Of a stretch of DNA of 44,006 nt, positions 23,361 to 32,628 are shown piece after piece; within the stretch, counting starts at the first letter, position 1; every line of letters begins with the position of its first letter. The translations under genes were made by a program, and so were the position numbers. This DNA comes from RGZA01 sp964568585. GTDB lineage: Bacteria; Pseudomonadota; Alphaproteobacteria; UBA9219; RGZA01. Under the pieces are notes generated by a model, which saw only the letters and a list, made by a program, of their open reading frames with translations, did not search any database and was not told the DNA's origin. The DNA is taken from NCBI GenBank assembly GCA_964568585.1, contig CAZMQI010000014.1, positions 1 to 44,006 of the forward strand. The letters run 5' to 3'.

Positions 23361-24011
23361 CTATAATTTACCGATAATCGCGTCCAGTTGTTTGAGCGCA
23401 ATTCCTGTGTGCTTGAACAGGCGCAGCAAGCTTGGGATTTGCAACGGGTTTCGCAACACACTGCCATAAACCGCATTCATATTAGTGCTGCCATCCGGGT
23501 TTAAGCCCTTCAATGCAGCTTCAGGAAAGCCATCGTTTACACTATCGCTCACGCCGCGCAGCACTGCAAAGGGCAGGGCATATTTAGTTGCCACCTGTGC
23601 AATGACATGGCTTTCCATATCGACAATTACGCAGGACGTTTCGGCGTGAAGCTTCTTTTTATCAGCTGGCGTTGGCACAAGATGGGTGCTTCCGTACACG
23701 CCGCCACCCACGGCGTTGTTGGCCGCATTCATAAACCGTGCGCTCAGTTCAGGGTCACAATCCCAGCGCTGACCGTCTTTGCTGGCAATGTGACTTGAAA
23801 CCACAATCGTCTCACTGCTCATCTCGGGATGTAAGCCGCCAGCAACGCCAAAGCTGACTAAGGCGGTTGCGCCTTGGCGTACCAGTGCTTCTGCACGTTC
23901 AAATGCCAATGCTTCAACTGCTCCGCTGCATGCCACGCGGTGGGTTAGCTTGCGTGCGACTATCGCTTCCGCTGCGAACCCGCATAATATGCCGATGGCT
24001 TGATTGCTCAT
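23361..24011 (-). CDS. hpnG: Hopanoid-associated nucleoside phosphorylase/nucleosidase HpnG
   Basis: Removes adenine from adenosylhopane to give ribosylhopane (phosphoribohopane route), following HpnH. The 216-aa protein belongs to the PNP/UDP phosphorylase fold: LVSFGVAGGL (about 51-60), the purine and ribose contact VDMESHVIA (130-138), and LRGVSDSVND. ATG 24011 overlaps the stop of the upstream CorC-like gene (ATGA), so the two are translated together. Unusually it is encoded opposite to hpnH, whereas many hpn clusters have hpnG and hpnH side by side in one direction. Confidence 0.92.
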   Translation of the reverse strand: MSNQAIGILCGFAAEAIVARKLTHRVACSGAVEALAFERAEALVRQGATALVSFGVAGGLHPEMSSETIVVSSHIASKDGQRWDCDPELSARFMNAANNAVGGGVYGSTHLVPTPADKKKLHAETSCVIVDMESHVIAQVATKYALPFAVLRGVSDSVNDGFPEAALKGLNPDGSTNMNAVYGSVLRNPLQIPSLLRLFKHTGIALKQLDAIIGKL

Positions 24012-25282
24012 GTGGTGGTCTTTCTGATTCTAATCTTCACTTTGGAAATTTGTTTTTGTTTGCGTGCCAATACCTGAAACGCGAAGGGATCGAAATAAAT
24101 GGTTTCACCTGGTTCGGGGATACGTTCGGCGACATGAATGATAAAACCGGCAATCGTAGTCGCATTTTCATCAGATAATTCCCAGCCCATTTCACGGTTC
24201 AGTTCGCGGATGGGGAAGCGGCCATCAATGATGATGCTGCCATCCGGTTGCGCCTTGGGCACTGCCAATGCGTTGAACTGGCCCTTATCATAATGGCCAA
24301 CGATTTCTTCCAGAATATCGGCAAGGGTCAGCATGCCTTGCAGCACGCCATATTCATCTACCACAAACGCAACGCGTACGTCGCGCGCGCGGAAACTATT
24401 CAATTGATCTAATAGGCCAGTAGTGTTGGGAATAAACCATGGTGCAGCAACGATGTTGGTAATATCAATGCCATTGGTGATACCTTCGCGCATCGCTAAT
24501 TCGCCAATCAATCTGCGCGCATCAATCACGCCAACAATATCTTCGGGTGTTTTGCCATAAAGTGGCACTTGGCTATGCTTGGCATCCAGCAACGCCTTGA
24601 TAAGGATTTCGGCTGGCTGATTGACCGATACGCTAATCATATCGCGGCGGTGAGTCATCACATCGGCAACGGTCATCGCTTTTAAATCAACCACGGCATG
24701 CAACATGCTGGCGGTTGCTTGGCTTGCGCCAAGGATATCGGCGTGCATGTCAATCACACCTCTGATTTCCTGTTCGGCGGTTTCTTCTATTTCTTCATTG
24801 TCTTTGTTTATTTTGAATGGCTTTAATATGAACAATATGATGCTGCGGCATAATATGGTGATAGGGACTAAAATCCAGACCAGCAATTGCATTAGCGGCG
24901 CGAGGAAAAGTGCGGTGCCATCGGGCCGACGAATGGCAACAGTCTTTGGCAGAATTTCAACAAACAGCACAATCAGCACCGACATGATGGCGGTCGCATA
25001 AGCAAGGCCAGCTTCGCCAAAGGCATTAATCATCGCTGCGGTGGTGAGCGCTGACGACACAATGTTGATGACGTTGTATCCCACCAAGATCGACCCGATC
25101 AGCAAATCGGGTTGCTTCATAATACGGTTGACCAATGCGGCGCGTTTGCTGCCTTCATTTTCTAATGTCAGCATGCGCGGCTTTGAGCATGATGTGAAAG
25201 CTGTTTCGGCGGCAGATAACAGCGCCGACAATAGCAGCAAGAAAAAGATAGCAATCGAGAGCATGAAATGGTCGTGGGTCAT
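24008..25282 (-). CDS. CNNM/CorC-HlyC family protein (DUF21, CBS pair, CorC_HlyC domain)
   Basis: Membrane protein related to CorC/YfjD and CNNM metal transport factors. The 424-aa protein has a DUF21 membrane domain (about 1-190, with four hydrophobic segments such as LSIAIFFLLLLSALLSAAET), a CBS pair (about 205-335: VADVMTHRRDMISV and VDEYGVLQGMLTLADILEEIVG), and a CorC_HlyC C-terminal domain (about 345-424: DGSIIIDGRFPIRELNREMG). These proteins are linked to magnesium or cobalt efflux. It begins the minus-strand unit that includes hpnG. A divergent 172-nt space separates it from shc. Confidence 0.92.
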   Translation of the reverse strand: MTHDHFMLSIAIFFLLLLSALLSAAETAFTSCSKPRMLTLENEGSKRAALVNRIMKQPDLLIGSILVGYNVINIVSSALTTAAMINAFGEAGLAYATAIMSVLIVLFVEILPKTVAIRRPDGTALFLAPLMQLLVWILVPITILCRSIILFILKPFKINKDNEEIEETAEQEIRGVIDMHADILGASQATASMLHAVVDLKAMTVADVMTHRRDMISVSVNQPAEILIKALLDAKHSQVPLYGKTPEDIVGVIDARRLIGELAMREGITNGIDITNIVAAPWFIPNTTGLLDQLNSFRARDVRVAFVVDEYGVLQGMLTLADILEEIVGHYDKGQFNALAVPKAQPDGSIIIDGRFPIRELNREMGWELSDENATTIAGFIIHVAERIPEPGETIYFDPFAFQVLARKQKQISKVKIRIRKTTT

Positions 25283-25454
25283 GCGGGTAGTATGGCATGT
25301 TAAATTTTCAGAACAAGTTGCATCGCGGCCAAATCATCAAAAAACCGAACGCATTCAAGCCCTTTATAAACCAGTAGCTTTATTGGCTTTTTTTGGCTAT
25401 TTTCGCTTTTTTTCCAAGGCCAATTGTTGGGCAGGTTTTAAGGCGGGGAATGGG

Positions 25455-27422
25455 ATGTACACAGCACCATTACGTAAAGAAAAGAACGTAGCGAACGCGG
25501 CAGGATTCACCATGGACGATGTAGCCAAGGGCGTGGACAACGCGCGCGATGCATTGCTCAAATTACAAAAGGCGGACGGTCATTGGGCGTTCCCATTAGA
25601 AGCCGATGCGACCATTCCCGCAGAATATATTTTGCTGCAACATTTTCTTGATGAGATTAACCAGCCGCTGCATGACAAAATGGCGGTGTATCTCCGTAAT
25701 GATCAATCAGATGTGCATGATGGCTGGGCATTGTTCCATGGCGGCGATTTCAATATCAGCACCAGCGTGAAAGCATACTTCGCATTAAAGGCTGCGGGTG
25801 ACAGTGTGGATGCCCCGCATATGGTGCGTGGCCGTAATGCCATTTTAAAACATGGCGGTGCTGCTAAAAGCAACGTATTCACACGCATTCAATTGGCGTT
25901 GTTCGGCATTGTACCATGGACAGCGGTGCCTGTGATGCCGATTGAAATCATGATTTTGCCGCGCTGGTTCCCGTTTCATCTAGCAAAGGTTGCGTATTGG
26001 TCACGTACGGTCATCGTGCCGCTATTGGTATTGATGACCAAAAAACCGCAAGCGGTTAATCCAAAGAAAATCACGCTGGATGAATTATTCGTAGCACCGC
26101 CCGAAACCGTGAAGGATTGGAATACGAACGATACCAAATCCATCCTCAATCCGATCTTCCGTGTGTTGGATGATGTGCTGCGTTTCTTTGAGCCGTACAT
26201 GCCAAAGGCACTGCGCCAGTATTCGATTGATAAGGCTGTTGCTTTTGTGAAGGAACGTTTGAACGGCGAAGATGGCCTTGGCGCGATTTATCCTGCCATG
26301 GCTAATGTGGTGATGATGTATTCAGCATTAGGTTACGCAAAAGATCATCCTGACCGCGTCATTGCGACCAAGGCAGTTGATAATCTGGTGATTGAAGAAG
26401 AAGCCAGCGCCTATTGCCAGCCATGTTTTTCACCCGTATGGGATACAGCCTTGATGGCGCATGCCATGTTGGAAGATGGCAGCGCAGAAGCGGTTGCAGC
26501 AACCAAGCGTGCGGCAGAGTGGCTCAAAAAACTTCAGGTGCTGGATGTTGTGGGCGATTGGGCCGAATGGCGTCCGAATGTTCGTCCGGGCGGTTGGGCA
26601 TTCCAATACAATAACGCGTATTATCCTGATTTGGATGACACCGCGGTGGTTGTGATGGCGATGGATCGATTGGATAGCAACACATACCGCGAAGCGATTG
26701 AGCGCGGCACGGAATGGGTGCTTGGCCTGCAAAGTAAGAATGGTGGCTGGGGAGCCTTTGATGCCGATAATACCTATTACTACCTCAATCATATCCCATT
26801 TGCAGATCATGGCGCATTGCTTGACCCGCCTAGTGCGGATGTGACCGCGCGTTGCCTTGGTATGCTTGCTCAGCTTGGTTATAAAATTGATCATCCTGCG
26901 GTTGCTTCCAGCATCGCCTATCTGCGTAAAGAGCAGGAAAAAGAAGGTTGCTGGTTTGGCCGTTGGGGCACGAATTATATTTATGGAACGTGGTCGGTGC
27001 TCAATGCACTCAATGCTATTGGTATCGGCAAGAATGATTTGATGGTACGTCGGGCGATTAACTGGCTTGTATCCAAGCAGCGCGAAGATGGAGGGTGGGG
27101 TGAAGATGGCGCAACGTATTTCCCTGACCAACCAAAAGGCGAGGGTAAGGTTAGCACTCCTGCACAAACTGCATGGGCTATCCTTGGCTTGATGGCATTT
27201 GGTGAAATCGATAACGATGCTGTGAGCAAGGGCATGAAGTACTTGCTTGGCACCCAACAAGAAGAAGGCCTATGGAAAGAGGATTACTATACTGCCGTTG
27301 GCTTCCCTAAGGTGTTTTACCTACGTTATCACGGCTATAAGGCGTTCTTCCCGCAATGGGCTTTGGCCCGTTATAAGGCATTGAAGAACAGCAATGCCAC
27401 GCAAACCATGTTTGGGATGTAA
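25455..27422 (+). CDS. shc: Squalene-hopene cyclase
   Basis: Cyclises squalene to hopene and hopanol at the inner membrane, the central step of hopanoid synthesis. I choose ATG 25455 (MYTAPLRKEKN), giving 655 aa, close to the usual 630-680; the frame is open upstream to 25041 but that part runs back through the divergent CorC gene. The catalytic motif is DLDDTA (392-397; usually DVDDTA, the acid being D394). QW repeats are seen at QSKNGGWGAF, EKEGCWFGRWGTNYIYGTW, QREDGGWGED and QQEEGLWKED. Its stop overlaps the next gene's start (TAATG). Also called hpnF. Confidence 0.96.
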   Translation: MYTAPLRKEKNVANAAGFTMDDVAKGVDNARDALLKLQKADGHWAFPLEADATIPAEYILLQHFLDEINQPLHDKMAVYLRNDQSDVHDGWALFHGGDFNISTSVKAYFALKAAGDSVDAPHMVRGRNAILKHGGAAKSNVFTRIQLALFGIVPWTAVPVMPIEIMILPRWFPFHLAKVAYWSRTVIVPLLVLMTKKPQAVNPKKITLDELFVAPPETVKDWNTNDTKSILNPIFRVLDDVLRFFEPYMPKALRQYSIDKAVAFVKERLNGEDGLGAIYPAMANVVMMYSALGYAKDHPDRVIATKAVDNLVIEEEASAYCQPCFSPVWDTALMAHAMLEDGSAEAVAATKRAAEWLKKLQVLDVVGDWAEWRPNVRPGGWAFQYNNAYYPDLDDTAVVVMAMDRLDSNTYREAIERGTEWVLGLQSKNGGWGAFDADNTYYYLNHIPFADHGALLDPPSADVTARCLGMLAQLGYKIDHPAVASSIAYLRKEQEKEGCWFGRWGTNYIYGTWSVLNALNAIGIGKNDLMVRRAINWLVSKQREDGGWGEDGATYFPDQPKGEGKVSTPAQTAWAILGLMAFGEIDNDAVSKGMKYLLGTQQEEGLWKEDYYTAVGFPKVFYLRYHGYKAFFPQWALARYKALKNSNATQTMFGM

Positions 27423-28543
27423 TGCAACTAGCTGCACGGCAATTTTACGATAATCAAGACGAACGCAATGTCGCCTATGCCGCATTGGCCAAAACGCATG
27501 GATTGTTGTCTGTAAAGGTCACGCCGTTTTATCAAAAAAAAATTGATGAGGAGGTCGCTGCGCTGGGTCATTTTGGCGGGCCGCTTGCACGCACGGTATA
27601 TCCAAGTAATGAACGCTTATCGCTGCGTGCTCCGGGTGAAGTTGCTGATTGGGTAGATGACCGCAGCAATATGGAAGATGATGCGAAGGATATCTTCATC
27701 CAAAAATATCCAGACCGTGTATTGTTTACACCCACATCCACCTGTGCCGCGCACTGTTTATATTGCTTTCGCCAAGATGTGTTAAGCGAGCAAAAGACAG
27801 GCATTCGCAAGACGATTGAAGATCAATGTGATATGCTGATGGCGCATCTAAACACGCATCCGGACGTACGCGAAGTCATTCTGTCGGGCGGGGATCCGCT
27901 CACGCTGTCCTACACCGAATTGCAAACCATTTTTGAAAAACTGGCCACTGTTAAAACTGTGACCGAGCTTCGCATTCATACCCGCGTGCCGATCTTTGCG
28001 CCGTCCGCCTTAAAGAATGATGATAAGTTGGCGTTGTTTGCAAAATACAATGTGCGGTTGATTTTGCACAGCGTTCATCCATATGAAATATGTGATGAAG
28101 TAACGGCATTATTGGAACGTATGCACGCACATGGCATTCGGCTGTATAATCACTTCCCGATGCTGCGTCATGTGAATGACCATGCGGATGTACTTCTGGA
28201 ATTGATGCAGAAACTGGAAACGCATCACGTCAAAACACTTTCCATCTATGTGCCGGAACCCATCCATTTTTCTGCGGCCTATCGTATTGCGTATGACCGT
28301 ATGTGCAACATCATCGACGAAGTAAATGCGCGTGCACCATCTTGGCTGAACAGCTTCCGGTTTTGTCTGGACAGCCCGTTTGGCAAGGTTCGCCGTGAAA
28401 ACCTCAAAATGCGCGACCGAACAGCTCAGCGATTGGTGTTCATGCGGGATGGCAGGCGCATTGATTATCCAGACTTTCCGGAAAGCATGGATATGGCAGG
28501 AAACATAAAAACCATGCTGTGGAAGATGAAGGAAGAAGCTTAA
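27422..28543 (+). CDS. KamA-family radical SAM protein (lysine 2,3-aminomutase-like)
   Basis: Radical SAM and PLP-type protein of the lysine 2,3-aminomutase/EpmB family. The 373-aa protein has the cluster motif STCAAHCLYCFRQDV (C108, C112, C115), the LSGGDPLTLSYTEL block, and LRIHTRVPIFAPSAL. EpmB-like enzymes act on EF-P lysine, whereas KamA makes beta-lysine; no EF-P gene or epmA partner is visible here, and the C-terminal PLP-lysine assignment is not secure by eye. ATG 27422 shares its A with the shc stop (TAATG), so it is translationally coupled to the cyclase. A link to hopanoid modification is only inference. Confidence 0.85.
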   Translation: MQLAARQFYDNQDERNVAYAALAKTHGLLSVKVTPFYQKKIDEEVAALGHFGGPLARTVYPSNERLSLRAPGEVADWVDDRSNMEDDAKDIFIQKYPDRVLFTPTSTCAAHCLYCFRQDVLSEQKTGIRKTIEDQCDMLMAHLNTHPDVREVILSGGDPLTLSYTELQTIFEKLATVKTVTELRIHTRVPIFAPSALKNDDKLALFAKYNVRLILHSVHPYEICDEVTALLERMHAHGIRLYNHFPMLRHVNDHADVLLELMQKLETHHVKTLSIYVPEPIHFSAAYRIAYDRMCNIIDEVNARAPSWLNSFRFCLDSPFGKVRRENLKMRDRTAQRLVFMRDGRRIDYPDFPESMDMAGNIKTMLWKMKEEA

Positions 28544-28680
28544 GCTATTGATATTGTGAGCTTCTTGCCAAAAATACTTCATCCAATTCTAGTTAAAATT
28601 AAATAACCATTAGCATCAAGCCCTTACACTAATCCTTATATTTAGCGCATTTTCGCGAACAGATTTTCTATGGGATTTAC

Positions 28681-29707
28681 GTGGCTGAACTAACCGCAGA
28701 ACAACGTGCATTACTAAATCAGCAGATTGAGGCGACGCAGCGATCGTTTATGCCCTCCAGTTATGTAGGCAAGGTTTGGGCACGTTATGCTTCGACGCCA
28801 AGCGCAAATGATCTCATCGCAAATGCAGCCGCCAAGAACATCACCTTAACTACCGAACAACGCGCTGCTTTCGTAGCCGCCTATGATGCGACATCAGGTC
28901 ATTATCTTACTCGGCTTGCTACTGCTGTAGATGCAACATGGCCAAATCTTGCAAATTTGCCAGTTGCACCAGACGGTACAGTTCGTACGGCACCACCTGT
29001 GACTGAGCGTGTTGTACCTCCGGCACCACCTGTGACTGAGCGTGTTGTACCTCCGGCACCACCTGTGACTGAGCGNNNNNNNNNNNNNNNNNNNNNNNNN
29101 NNNNNNNNNNNNNNNNNNNNNNNNNNNNNNNNNNNNNNNNNNNNNNNNNNNNNNNNNNNNNNNNNNNNNNNNNNNTGTAGTACCTCCGGCACCACCTGTG
29201 ACTGAGCGTGTTGTACCTCCGGCACCACCTGTAACTGAGCGTGCCGTACCTCCGGTACCGCCAGTTGCGCCTGAACCCGTTGCACCTCCAGCAGTTGCAC
29301 AGCAGCGGCCCACATCGGTTTATGACCAGTTCAAAGATAATCTTGCACGTGCAGTTGGCACTGGCGGCGAGGCAGATGTTTACCGGGCGGCACAGGAATT
29401 CGGTAAGGCGCACACAGCAGCCTTGCGCGGGAAGGGATTGCACCTTCCACCAGAAGAACGTAAAAAATTTCAGGAATTTTTATTTGATTACGGGTATTAC
29501 CAAGGCCAACGAACGCGTGAACAATTCGTTGATGGTGATTTTGGTCCAGAAACCCATTTGGCCGCACGCAATTTACAAAAAACAACCTATGAAGCGCAGC
29601 AGCAATTATCAGCAGGCACGCATGGCCGAAAGCTTAAAGACGGTATTCTTGGTGTTGAAACTGCGCGTTTGTTTGAACAACGCACCGCAGCTCCCGCTAG
29701 CGCATAA
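28681..29707 (+). CDS. Repeat-rich protein with a C-terminal peptidoglycan-binding-like domain, interrupted by a gap
   Basis: Function unknown. From GTG 28681 the N-terminal domain (about 100 residues, MAELTAEQRALLNQQIEA onward) has no signal peptide. A low-complexity linker of 11-residue units VVPPAPPVTER follows, then a C-terminal domain with two repeats resembling peptidoglycan-binding type 1 (VDGDFGPETHLAARNLQ and LKDGILGVETARLFEQ). The 100-N gap at 29076-29175 lies in the linker and puts the two halves in different frames; joining them needs a missing length divisible by 3, which fits whole 33-bp units. The gene is therefore probably intact. The start has no clear ribosome site. It stands alone, about 140 nt after the KamA-like gene. 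Confidence 0.72.
28990..29267 (+). repeat. 33-bp tandem repeat (coding minisatellite)
   Basis: A 33-bp unit encoding VVPPAPPVTER occurs about two and a half times before the gap and twice after it, with a diverged last unit (AVPPVPPVAPEP). The nucleotide copies before the gap are identical, which explains why assembly failed here. True copy number is unknown. Confidence 0.95.
29076..29175. other. Assembly gap (100 N) inside the tandem repeat
   Basis: One hundred N residues, a conventional placeholder length, in the middle of the 33-bp repeat array. The flanks (GAGCG and TGTAGTACC) join in frame if the gap is a multiple of 33. Confidence 1.
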
Positions 29708-29728
29708 CCAAACCAATAAATTGACAGC

Positions 29729-30394
29729 ATGACCGCAGCCCTGCAAAGTGCCGCTATGCCAAAACAATCTACCAAACTAGCCGACAATCTTTTCCCAGAA
29801 CATGTGGCCGATGACCAATGGCCATTCGTGGATTATCAATATCCCACACATAAAAGTGACCGTGGGTTATTGGTTGTTGTCGGTGAGGCCCCTGGTGCCA
29901 ACGAAGTGAAGCAGGGTAGACCATTCGTTGGCCGTTCGGGCCAATTGCTGGAAAAGAACATGCAAAGTGCAGGCATCGTCAGAGCAGAAATTCTAGTTGC
30001 GAATGTGTTTCGTTTTCAACCGCCAAAAAATAAAGTGGATCATTTTTTCTCGTCACTTCGTGCTGCAAAAGAAAGCGGGGAGGAGATTGAAGAAAAATAC
30101 GGACGCTTCGCCAGCAAATATGTTCTAAAAAAATATGCGAGCGAGCTTGAGCATCTTGGCGAAATGCTTCGCGCCAAAAAACCAAAAGCGATTATCACGC
30201 TGGGTAGAACACCGCTGTGGGCGCTCACCGGACTTGAAGGAATTCTGAATATCCGTGGCCAGCAACAGGATTGCCGCTTAGCTCCTGGGATTCCTGTAAT
30301 TCCAACCTATCACCCAAGTTATATCATCAGAGGAAATTGGGATTGTGAGGCGGTGCTGTTGGGTGATTTGCAAAAAGCCCTGTCATTAACTTGA
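29729..30394 (+). CDS. Uracil-DNA glycosylase superfamily protein (family 4-like, without FeS cysteines)
   Basis: Probable base-excision repair glycosylase or relative. The 221-aa protein has the family 4 motif VVGEAPGANEVKQGRPFVGR (about 48-67) and the second motif IPTYHPSYIIRGN near the C-terminus. The four cysteines that hold the 4Fe-4S cluster in family 4 UDG are absent: only two cysteines are seen (QDCRL, WDCEA), in other places. An insertion of about 30 polar residues (FFSSLRAAKESGEEIEEKYG) splits the middle. ATG 29729; ATG 29756 is an alternative. It lies about 20 nt after the repeat protein and ends before a terminator. Confidence 0.85.
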   Translation: MTAALQSAAMPKQSTKLADNLFPEHVADDQWPFVDYQYPTHKSDRGLLVVVGEAPGANEVKQGRPFVGRSGQLLEKNMQSAGIVRAEILVANVFRFQPPKNKVDHFFSSLRAAKESGEEIEEKYGRFASKYVLKKYASELEHLGEMLRAKKPKAIITLGRTPLWALTGLEGILNIRGQQQDCRLAPGIPVIPTYHPSYIIRGNWDCEAVLLGDLQKALSLT

Positions 30395-30485
30395 AAGCGT
30401 TTCATATAGAACTTAATGGCAACAAAGTGCCTGAAACACCACAATACCACCAAAATAACCATAGTTTTTAACGGTTTTTTTTCAT

Positions 30486-30511
30486 GCAAGCATTTCATTT
30501 GCTTGCTTTTT
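30486..30511 (+). terminator. Rho-independent terminator after the UDG-like gene
   Basis: GCAAGCA (30486-30492) pairs with TGCTTGC (30500-30506) around a 7-nt loop, followed by TTTTT. It lies 90 nt after the stop codon at 30394 and separates this gene from dxs. The rest of the 219-nt interval (30395-30613) shows T-rich runs and no gene. Confidence 0.75.
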
Positions 30512-30613
30512 AATCACCGCTTTCGTTAAGGTCAGCACTTCGTACTCAAGCCGTAAGATTCTTCGGGAATCCCATCAGTTTGTTAACTTTTATTTTAGTA
30601 GTGGAGCGCGCGC

Positions 30614-32572
30614 GTGCCAAATCCTTCAACCAATCCACACCATAAAACACCGCTTCTGGACACAATTGTTGTTCCAGAAGATATGCGTAAATTGGCGCCT
30701 GAGCAATTGCAGCAAGTTGCTGATGAGTTGCGCGCAGAAACCATTGATACCGTTTCAACAACCGGTGGTCACTTGGGCGCAGGTCTCGGCGTTGTGGAAT
30801 TGACCGTTGCATTGCATTACGTGTTCAACACCCCGGATGACAGATTAATTTGGGACGTGGGTCACCAAGCATACCCACATAAAATCCTGACCGGTCGCCG
30901 CGATCGTATTCGTACGCTTCGCCAAGGTGGCGGTTTGTCCGGCTTCACCAAGCGCAGCGAAAGCGAATATGATCCATTCGGCGCAGCGCACAGCTCGACC
31001 TCTATCTCGGCTGGTCTCGGTATGTCCGTGGCACGCGACGTATTGGAAAAGCCAAATCACGTTGTAGCAGTAATCGGCGATGGCTCCATCAGTGCTGGTA
31101 TGGCGTATGAAGCGATGAATAATGCAGGCGCAATGCGTAGCAAGCTCATCGTTATTCTTAACGATAACAACATGTCAATCGCACCGCCAACCGGCGCGCT
31201 AAGCGCGTATCTGTCACGCATCGTGTCATCCAAGGAATATCGCGGTCTGCGTAACCTTGCCAAAGATATGTCGAAGATTTTCCCTAAACCCGTTCGTGAA
31301 GCAGCACGTAAAGCTGAATCCTATGCGCGCGGCATGGTGACAGGTGGAACCTTGTTCGAAGAATTGGGTTTCTATTATGTGGGCCCGATTGATGGTCATA
31401 ACCTTGAGCATCTATTGCCGGTTCTTGAAAACATCCGCGATGATGTAGATCCGGGCCCAGTGCTAATCCATGTCGTTACCCAAAAAGGTAAGGGCTTTGC
31501 GCCAGCATTGACTGCTGCTGACAAATGCCACGCCGTGAACAAGTTTGACGTCGTGACTGGTGAGCAGGTGAAGGTAAAAGCTTCGGCTCCAACCTATACC
31601 CGTGTTTATGCTGATGCGCTAATCAAAGAAGCAGAAGCAGATGACAAGGTGGTGGCAGTGACCGCTGCGATGCCATCTGGCACCGGTATCGACGTATTCG
31701 AAAAACGCTTCCCAGATCGTACCTTTGACGTGGGGATTGCTGAACAACATGCAGTAACCTTTGCTGCTGGTTTGGCGACCGAAGGGTTGAAGCCATTCTG
31801 CACCATCTATTCCACATTCTTGCAACGTGGTTACGACCAAGTGGTGCATGACGTGGCGATGCAAAAGCTCCCTGTGCGTTTCATGATGGATCGTGCTGGG
31901 CTTGTTGGTGCGGATGGTTACACCCATGCGGGTGCATTCGATCTTGCATATCTTGGTTGCCTGCCTAACTTCATGTTGATGGCTCCAAGTGATGAAGCTG
32001 AATTATTTGACATGGTTGCAACTGCTGCATCCTATAACGAAGGCCCATGCGGCGTTCGTTACCCACGCGGTGAAGGCACCGGTGTTGCATTGCCAGAACG
32101 TGGTCGTGTTCTTGAAATTGGTAAGGGTAAGATTATTCGCGAAGGTACACGCGTTGCTATCCTCAGTCTTGGTACACGTCTGCAAGAAGCATTAAAGGCT
32201 GCTGATGAACTCGCCGCACAAGGTTTGACAACGACCGTGGTTGATGCACGTTTTGCTAAACCATTCGATAAAGAACTGGTTCGTCAATTGGCGGCTGAAC
32301 ACGAAGTGCTTATTACCGTTGAAGAAGGTTCGATGGGTGGCTTTGGTGCACATGTCGCGCATTTCTTGGCCAATGAAGGCTTGCTGGATAACGGCTTGAA
32401 GCTTCGTACCATGACCTTGCCGGATGTATTCCAGGATCACGACAATCCCGTGAAGCAATATGACGAAGCGCAATTAAATGCGAAGCATATTGTTGCAACG
32501 GCACGCGCTGCTATTGGCAATGTGGCGGCTGGTGGTGCAAGCATTCAACGCTTTGCCAAAGTTCGGGCATAA
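30614..32572 (+). CDS. dxs: 1-deoxy-D-xylulose-5-phosphate synthase
   Basis: Thiamine-diphosphate enzyme joining pyruvate and glyceraldehyde 3-phosphate, the first step of the MEP pathway that feeds hopanoid synthesis. The 652-aa protein has WDVGHQAYPHKILTGRRD, the ThDP motif starting GDGSISAGMAYEAMNN (about 155-170), HVVTQKGKGF, and the transketolase C-terminal region with DVGIAEQHAVTFAAGLA and FMMDRAGLVGADG. GTG 30614 follows GGAG by 8 nt. It is the second MEP gene in the window with ispH, and hpnM follows closely, which suggests a dedicated precursor supply for hopanoids. Confidence 0.97.
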   Translation: MPNPSTNPHHKTPLLDTIVVPEDMRKLAPEQLQQVADELRAETIDTVSTTGGHLGAGLGVVELTVALHYVFNTPDDRLIWDVGHQAYPHKILTGRRDRIRTLRQGGGLSGFTKRSESEYDPFGAAHSSTSISAGLGMSVARDVLEKPNHVVAVIGDGSISAGMAYEAMNNAGAMRSKLIVILNDNNMSIAPPTGALSAYLSRIVSSKEYRGLRNLAKDMSKIFPKPVREAARKAESYARGMVTGGTLFEELGFYYVGPIDGHNLEHLLPVLENIRDDVDPGPVLIHVVTQKGKGFAPALTAADKCHAVNKFDVVTGEQVKVKASAPTYTRVYADALIKEAEADDKVVAVTAAMPSGTGIDVFEKRFPDRTFDVGIAEQHAVTFAAGLATEGLKPFCTIYSTFLQRGYDQVVHDVAMQKLPVRFMMDRAGLVGADGYTHAGAFDLAYLGCLPNFMLMAPSDEAELFDMVATAASYNEGPCGVRYPRGEGTGVALPERGRVLEIGKGKIIREGTRVAILSLGTRLQEALKAADELAAQGLTTTVVDARFAKPFDKELVRQLAAEHEVLITVEEGSMGGFGAHVAHFLANEGLLDNGLKLRTMTLPDVFQDHDNPVKQYDEAQLNAKHIVATARAAIGNVAAGGASIQRFAKVRA

Positions 32573-32628
32573 TTACCAACTACGGTTTGCTACTACATTT
32601 AACTGAACCCTTTTTCGGAGTTTTTCTG

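Noticed and set aside
25041..25454. Upstream extension of shc
   Set aside because: It runs back through the divergent CorC-like gene; ATG 25455 gives the normal family length.
26430..27260. 276-codon minus-strand frame opposite shc
   Set aside because: Shadow frame of the squalene-hopene cyclase; no ribosome site and no domain pattern.
28990..29267. 33-bp repeats as a CRISPR array
   Set aside because: Units are directly adjacent without spacers and are in frame in a protein gene, so this is a coding minisatellite.
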